Shown here piece after piece: positions 57,860-64,000 of a stretch of DNA of 64,000 bases. Position 1 is the first letter of the stretch. Each line of letters starts with the position of its first letter. The notes beneath the pieces are model-generated. The model ran no database searches and was not told where the DNA came from. It saw only the letters and a program-made list of their open reading frames with translations. Position numbers and translations under genes: made by a program. The DNA lies in NCBI RefSeq assembly GCF_000143415.4, contig NW_003314419.1:145715-209714 (forward strand), written 5' to 3'. The stretch is from Selaginella moellendorffii (lineage: Eukaryota; Streptophyta; Lycopodiopsida; Selaginellales; Selaginellaceae).

Positions 57860-58440
57860 CTAGTAGAGACCCCAGCTCTGCTGGGAGATATAGCATACCT
57901 AATATAATCATAATGATAACATGCATATTTAAACATCATATAATCTTTATATTAAAAATCCCATCTACAATTGACTCTATCACCAGCACACATCATAAGA
58001 TAATAAGTATAACTCATAACATTATACCACATTTAAAACTCTGATTGTTGACTGAAGTCCTAGATCTTCTATAAATGGAATAATTCACTATGGAACCCCA
58101 TGGCCAGATGAGTCATTTAGAGATTGAGGTTTGGTAACTGATTTTTACATTTATTTGAAATCTATATAATTGATAAACATATATTATTACTTGATTATTC
58201 ATTCAACATTATAATTTTTCCACGTACTAAAGTAAGTGTTGATTTGCATAACTCTATGCAATCTTCACAACAAATGAGAACTTATAAAAATATAAATATT
58301 TCGATATATCCTCTATAATTTCTTCTTTCAGATGTATATAACACTAAATAAATATTTCTCTAATTAGTAAAAATTAAATTACTTTTTTAATATTAATACT
58401 AATATGTATTTCAAAAGGGTAGTAATATCTTTATATGTTC
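57860..58440 (-). mobile_element. Helitron-like 3' end on the minus strand
   Basis: Read on the minus strand, a perfect hairpin (CCCAGC, loop AGA, GCTGGG at 57885-57871) is followed by seven bases (GTCTCTA) and CTAG, then T at 57859. Sequence inward matches the plus-strand element ending at 51898 for at least 500 bp (AGATCTTC...ATAAATGGAA, then CTCAATCTCTAAATGACTCA). The 5' end is not found; AT-rich sequence continues to about 60300 and may belong to it. Confidence 0.55.
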
Positions 58441-60883
58441 TTTCTTGCTTCAAATACTAAATCCATTATCTGGTTTTAACTAATAATATTTTACAAGCCT
58501 AATACTAAATTCTTATATTTTAATATTCAAATTCACTAACTGAGTTTTGCATTATTATTAAACCCACTAAGTAAATTTGTCCTAATTAATACCACATTTA
58601 TATTAAACCCCATGACAATAGAGAATGATTCTTGGTATGTAATAGGTATAAGCTATCTCATACACATACAAATATCAAATCTATTTCTTAGTAATATCTT
58701 AAAAAATAGCTACCTCCTCTATATTTTCTATTAGCCTTCTTGCTCATAACTTTATTTAATCTGCCAGCAACTTTACATAAATTTGATCTTTTCTTTCAAT
58801 AGTGACACATAGTTAGTATAAAGTTTTTGATATTGCTCTAGAGTTTTTTCTGCAATTGTACTATTTCAATCCCTGAGAGTTGTTACCTAAGCATGACTAA
58901 AAATCTAGCAAGGTTCAAAAGGATAAATTAAGTTTAAAAAAATACAGAAGTTAATGGTTTCCAAATAGAATACAATTATGTGTCATATTTGTAAGAATGA
59001 TACAAAAAAGATACACCTCTAAAACCTTTCCAACACCTTTCCAACCAGAACATGCTTTAGCATTAGATCAAGCTTGTGTAAGACATTTTGTAACTCATAA
59101 TATATAAGATATCTACTATGAAAACTAAATGATGAAGAGACAAAATACTTGTGAAAGAAAAACTTAGAATAAGGATAAGGAAAGCTCATAGAAATACAAG
59201 ATTAAAATACTAAATAGACTGGTTTATATGAACTTCTCAATAAAAGTGATTTAGGCTAGAATGTAGTAGAAAAGCTCCCAATCAAATATCCAGATTGATA
59301 GAAAAAATAATAAACCATGCTCCATCAAGATTATAATTAGGTGATATCATGTTAGCAGGCTCTATATAGAAGGTATCATTTCAAAAGCCTTAGGAAATTT
59401 TAAAAAATTTGACAATTTTCTACAATATTGTCTCTAGCAAAATATTTAAAATCATATATTACTAAAAATCTAGAAAAGTTAAAATATAATAGTAATACAT
59501 TTGTCAATACTACTTATTATTCAGCAATTATATAAATGAGAACATGATTATAAACATACATAGATCTAACACATTAATATGTTCATGATAATACTATTTT
59601 ATTTTGTATATGTTCCTTTATTTAATGTTAAATAATGACTTATCAATACATAATAAAACATAAGGTTATTTTCTTTTTTATTTACATTGACGTTTCAAGT
59701 TTATCATTTGTGAATAAAGTATTTTTATTGCATTTTATCCTCTCTACTTTTTTATTCTCTTGTATTATAAAATATATTGTTTAAAAAATGTTTATAAATA
59801 TAGATATAACATATTACAATATTCATGAATATATTTTATATATGTTCTTGACATAAACTTTTATACCATTATCTAAAATATAAAAACTTTTTAAAAAGGA
59901 AAAACATAAAAAATCAACACCTGTAGAAACATGGGAGTTTATATAGGACCTATAAAAAACAGAGATATAAGAAGCCATCCTAAAAAGTATTTGCCTCCTA
60001 AAAAATTTTGAATGTAAAATTGAAATTGAAATGGTTCAAAAGATTCAAAATACATAAGAAAGCATTTTGAATCTGTATATATCTCACATCAAAATATGCT
60101 CTAATAAATATTTGACATAGCTTATTTCTGAGTTATACTGCTGCTCTGAGTATTGATTGATTGATTCTTAGAGTTATGTCAACTTTTTGATGATGGAGTA
60201 TAGTGTGCTTAACTGATACACTACTACTTTTTATTTTAATTTAATAGCTATTTAATTTTTGTTTAGGATTATCTATGCTATGGTATATTAAATTTTGTAG
60301 TCTTTTTATACAAGGGTCATGGTGTCTTCAAAAGTACCTTAGATTATCAACATCAACAAACATTTGTGCTTGCTTCAGCCACCAAAAGAATGCAATGTTG
60401 AGTGTCTAAAAGAGGCTCTAATGGGATAATCATAGTATCCTTTCATTCATTTCCACTATCTATAATTGCATCAACTTCTTATAGTCCATATTGTGTTATG
60501 TCATTTATCTTCAAAAATGATCTGGCAGTTATAATGTGGCAAAGTATAACTGGGTCATCTTCCTCTGTTTTGAATTTAAACCTCTAGCCATACATTTATC
60601 TATAATTATACTTATATATATTCTAATTAATTATAAACTAAAATTTAAATTTGCAAGTTTAATTCACTATAAAATCTATAATAGCATATGCATTCAAAAA
60701 TTATATAATATGATTTGATAATAATGATCTATACTTTATCCAATTGCAACATTTTAAAATTCCAAATCCCATACATGTCCATATTTGTCTTTATACAAAT
60801 ATTGAGCAAAACTATGTTCAATACCTTGAGATAGGTGAGATACCTTCAATAATTACAATAGATGCAAACCCAAAGAAATTTTA
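58441..60883. other. AT-rich sequence without genes
   Basis: Very AT-rich, with no frame of recognisable protein. The short frames at 60402-60992 have no known domain. Part of it may be the body of the minus-strand Helitron-like element. Confidence 0.4.
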
Positions 60884-62645
60884 TGTAGTGCACCTTATCT
60901 CTCTCCCCTTAAGCCAACTGGAAAAGGGGCAATTGCTTGATAAAAGAGCGCTTAGTGGCTATTTTATCCCTATTTATCCTTCAAGGTTTTAAAGATTCAC
61001 GGTGACAGTATATTCAAATCTCATCCCATGATAACATACATTACACTCACCCCCTTTCAGAGATACAACGTCCTCATTGACTATTGATGAACAACCCCTA
61101 CTGAGCTAAAGGGAACCAACACCTCCATTTCTACACTAAATCTACCAATCTTTCCATTGTATATACTAGTTATTCCATGTGAGGCAACTAGTTATCCACC
61201 TGTACCACAGTCCCACGGTGAATACCTTTGTTTGTGGATACTCCACATAAGAGGAAGGACGTATGCATGGATGCCCAATATGTACGATTTCAAATTTAGG
61301 GGTAGAAATATACCTTGCTTAAGGGTATATTACATTTTTAAGTAGCCACTAATCAATGGAAATTGAACCCGTGCCATTTGCTCCGAGCCAAAGGGAACCA
61401 ACACCTCCATTTCTACACTAAATCTACCAATCTTTCCATTGTGTATACTAGTTATTCCATGTGAGGCAACTAGTTATCCACCTATACCACAGTCCCACGG
61501 TGAATACCTTTGTTTGTGGATACTCCACATAAGAGGAAGGACGTATGCATGGATGCCCAATATGTACGATTTCAAATTTAGGGGTATAAATATACCTTGC
61601 TTAAGGGTATATTATATTTTAAGTAGCCACTAATCAATGGAAATCGAACCTATGCCATTTGCTCCAAGCCAAAGGGAACCAACACCTCCATTTCTACACT
61701 AAATCTACCAATCTTTCCATTGTGTATACTAGTTATTCCATGTGAGGCAACTAGTTATCCACTTGTACCACAGTCCCACGGTGAATACCTTTGTTTGTGG
61801 ATACTCCACGTGACAGTATATTCAAATCTCATCCCATGATAACATACATTACACTCACCCCCTTTCAGAGATACAACGTCCTCATTGACTATTGATGAAC
61901 AACCTCTACTGAGCTAAAGGGAACTAACACCTCCATTTCTACACTAAATCTACCAATCTTTCCATTGTATATACTAGTTATTCCATGTGAGGCAATTAAT
62001 TATCCACCTGTACCACAGTCCCACGGTGAATACCTTTGTTTGTGGATACTCCATATAAGAGGAAGGATGTATGTATGGATGCCCAATATGTACGATTTCA
62101 AATTTAGGGGTAGGAATATACCTTGCTTAAGGGTATATTATATTTTTAAGTAGCCACTAATCAATGGAAATTGAACCCGTGCCATTTACTCCGAGCTAAA
62201 GGGAACCAACACCTCCATTTCTACACTAAATCTACCAATCTTTCCATTGTGTATACTAGTTATTCCATGTGAGGCAACTAGTTATCCACTTGTACCACAG
62301 TCCCACGGTGAATACCTTTGTTTGTGGATACTCCACATAAGAGGAAGGACGTATGCATGGATGCCCAATATGTACGATTTCAAATTTAGGGGTAGGAATA
62401 TACCTTGCTCAAGGGTATATTATATTTTTAAGTAGCCACTAATCAATGGAAATCGAACCTGTGCCATTTGCTCCGATACCAAATATAGTGCACCCTATCT
62501 CTCTCCCCTTAAGCCAACTGAAAAAGGGGCAATTGCTTGATGAGAGAGCCCTTAGTGGTTATTTTATCCCCATTTATCCCCCAAGGTTCTAAGGATTCAC
62601 GGTGACAATATATTCAAATCTCATCCCATGATCACATGCGCTACA
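60884..62645 (-). mobile_element. Small non-autonomous LTR element with internal 282-bp repeats
   Basis: Two 162-bp direct repeats, 60884-61045 (TGTAGTGCACC...ATTACA) and 62484-62645 (TATAGTGCACC...GCTACA), bound the element. On the minus strand TTTGGTATCGGAGC follows the right repeat at 62469-62483, a primer site for initiator-Met tRNA, so the element reads leftward. It is 1.76 kb with no retroviral gene. No flanking duplication was found. Confidence 0.7.
61103..62480. repeat. 282-bp tandem repeats (about four and a half units)
   Basis: Units begin near 61103, 61385, 61667 (cut short at 61809), 61912 and 62194. An 808-bp higher-order duplication (61002-61809 and 61810-62617) explains the truncated unit and the repeated block starting TGACAGTATATTCAAATC. 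Each full unit keeps a similar plus-strand frame of about 62 codons (61157, 61439, 61965, 62247), and 282 is a multiple of three. Confidence 0.85.
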
Positions 62646-63198
62646 CTAAATTTGTGCATACTGGATTAGATATTGCAAATTATCATCACATATGAGTCTT
62701 TAATTGTCTGTGTTAAAATTTAAAAATGTTTAAAGTCATAATAATATTTGAAAACAACTCTCAACACAACCTAAATTATAAGTTAAGCTTACTCTTATTA
62801 AAATCTTGACATTGCTATATAGCCAATCATCCTTCTATATTTAAAAGAGAAAGGGCGACATATTCAATCGAGATTCTTTACGAGCTTAATGGTGGAGATG
62901 AAGACACGTGGGAAAAAACAGTTGAGGGTGAAACCTTTTTCTTTTAGGGTAATTTATGTTATGGCTGTTCATATCTGAGGGTTTCATGTTTGACTCTCTC
63001 TCGTGTCACTGTGCAGCATTGGGAACGAAACAAGGAGAGCGAGCTCCTTGATTCTTCACTATTGATAAGTTTCGTTCTCACATTTTACACAGTTGAATCG
63101 CCACTGTTTCTGAGTCTCCAGAATGTATACTTTGGAACGGGTATGTGTATGATTTACGGTCTTTGCAATGTCGTTTGAATGTGTTTGCATAAGAACAG
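62646..63198. other. No gene recognised
   Basis: Sequence between the small LTR element and the SGR2-like fragment. It could include earlier SGR2-like exons, but none is recognisable. Confidence 0.3.
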
Positions 63199-63420
63199 GT
63201 CATGAGTACTGGGAAGATGAAGGCATTGAAGAAAAAAAGCCAGCGTGCAGGCAAATGATGAACATATTTCACCCATATGATCCTCTCACCTGTAGGTATC
63301 AATATACTTCTGTGTGACCAGTGTTTACATGTATCCTTTCGTCCTGATTACAGAGTGGAACCTCTGATATCTATTCTTTTTGGAGAAAGTCAATGAATAT
63401 CTTGGGATACAGGTAATCAT
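63199..63420 (+). pseudogene. SGR2: SGR2-like DDHD phospholipase fragment, copy 2
   Basis: After an acceptor GAACAG, the exon 63199-63295 reads HEYWEDEGIEEKKPACRQMM then NIFHPYDPLTC, closely following SGR2 (DYWEEENAIEEMPACRRMF, NIFHPYDPVAY). A GTATC donor, a 58-bp intron and TTACAG join it to RVEPLISILFGES, which stops at TGA. The exon pair is better preserved than at 52500. The catalytic GxSxG lipase region lies elsewhere in the parent gene and is absent. Confidence 0.75.
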
Positions 63421-63469
63421 AGTTCTTTGTAAGTTTTGTTGTCAAAGCTAGAGGAAATTCTTTGGTTGG

Positions 63470-64000
63470 GGTATGGTTTTGTCACAGTTTTTTTATGGTA
63501 GTATGGTGACAGAAAGGCTATCTAGAAGTCCTAATGGTAGAGTTGACTTAATGCTACAGGTAAGTCTTGCTCTTTGCTATCATGTCATTCTCATGTGGGT
63601 CCAGGATACAAAATTTGAGCACCACTACATATCGGTATCTGATAACAACAGCAGTGGCTGGAGAGAGAGAGAGAGAGTTGGAATCACAGCAGCAGCAGCA
63701 GCAGCAGCATCACCAGCAAGAAGATCTTAAGGCCATCCACCAGGAGTTTGGGACCAGTCACATGTACGTAGCGGCCAGGTGAGAAGGTCAGTGTGAGGGA
63801 CAGGGACGAAGATATCACAAGGGACAGGGACGAAGATCTTGCAGGGTTGGCCTTCACCCACAAGCAGCAGAGATTGATGAGGTCACTGGTTTGCTCTATC
63901 ACTTCTGCTCAACCCAGTGGCAAGGTGAGCTTCACTGTGGTGGCGGTGATCTAGAGCAGGTTAATGACCATGCGTTTCTCTACAGGGGCACAATGCTGTA
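63470..64000 (+). pseudogene. RPA70 N-domain-like fragment, copy 3 (runs off the window)
   Basis: MVTERLSRSPNGRVDLMLQ, a 45-bp GTAAGT...GGTCCAG intron, then DTKFEHHYISVSDNNSSG. The spliced pattern resembles the first strands of the RPA70 N-terminal OB domain. A GA tract (63661-63677) and a CAG repeat interrupt the expected domain. The block continues past the end of the window. Confidence 0.4.

Noticed and set aside
62460-62484. tRNA gene, because a B-box-like GGTTCGATTTCC lies near the primer site
   Set aside because: No cloverleaf can be drawn and the segment recurs in each 282-bp unit. The match to tRNA is explained by the primer-binding site.

Overview
The window is nuclear plant DNA. 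It holds plant-type genes and gene remnants (polyamine-transporter family, cytosolic MDH and glucose-6-phosphate isomerase, RPA70, an SGR2-like DDHD phospholipase, RING-CH ligase, purple acid phosphatase, acyl-activating enzyme), a plant telomere-type CCCTAAA tract, and nested LTR retroelements primed by initiator-Met tRNA. Introns of the intact gene are only 45-93 bp, which fits a compact lycophyte genome such as Selaginella. The species is an inference.

Layout. 1-1779: diverged repeat pieces. 1780-20811: a non-coding, minus-oriented LTR element (A) with a CTGTA target duplication and minisatellite-bearing LTRs. Its 5' LTR is split by an 11.6-kb DNA transposon (7735-19324). 20857-26655: a further LTR-element remnant with a solo LTR inside. 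28.1-28.6 kb: glucose-6-phosphate isomerase pseudogene. 29048-39699: a decayed Ty3/gypsy element (target duplication CCAAC/CTAAC), interrupted by element B (30271-36501, a sister of A, duplication CAGGG) and by a small TRIM-like element (37150-37728). 40-42 kb: RING-CH and cytosolic MDH remnants. 42203-44408: the only clearly intact gene, a nine-exon PUT-type transporter. 46-57.5 kb: broken gene pieces (RPA70, SGR2, AAE, PAP) mixed with AT-rich sequence carrying two Helitron-like 3' ends in opposite orientation. 60884-62645: a small LTR element with 282-bp internal tandem repeats. 63.2-64 kb: another copy of an SGR2 plus RPA70N-like module.

The most unusual system is the DNA transposon at 7735-19324. 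It has about 24-bp terminal inverted repeats, an apparent 4-bp target duplication, and two divergent spliced genes. The plus-strand gene (991 codons before its stop) resembles DUF7869-type transposase-like proteins. The minus-strand gene (about 1,179 codons) has a ParB/sulfiredoxin-like segment followed by a degenerate beta-class DNA-methyltransferase-like segment. About 27 copies of a 22-bp palindrome (arm ATGGCRTGWGG plus its inverted copy) lie inside this element; I found none elsewhere in the window by eye. None lies in an exon. Seven of the eight introns of the minus-strand gene (34-81 bp) and one of the two introns of the plus-strand gene contain it, often so that it makes up most of the intron. 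Other copies sit just after stop codons and between the genes. The splice models are supported by reading phase: joining the exons restores one frame across every palindrome-bearing intron. The remaining in-frame stops (three in one gene, one in the other) are each explicable as CAG or CAA changed to TAG or TAA, so this copy is probably a recently silenced element.
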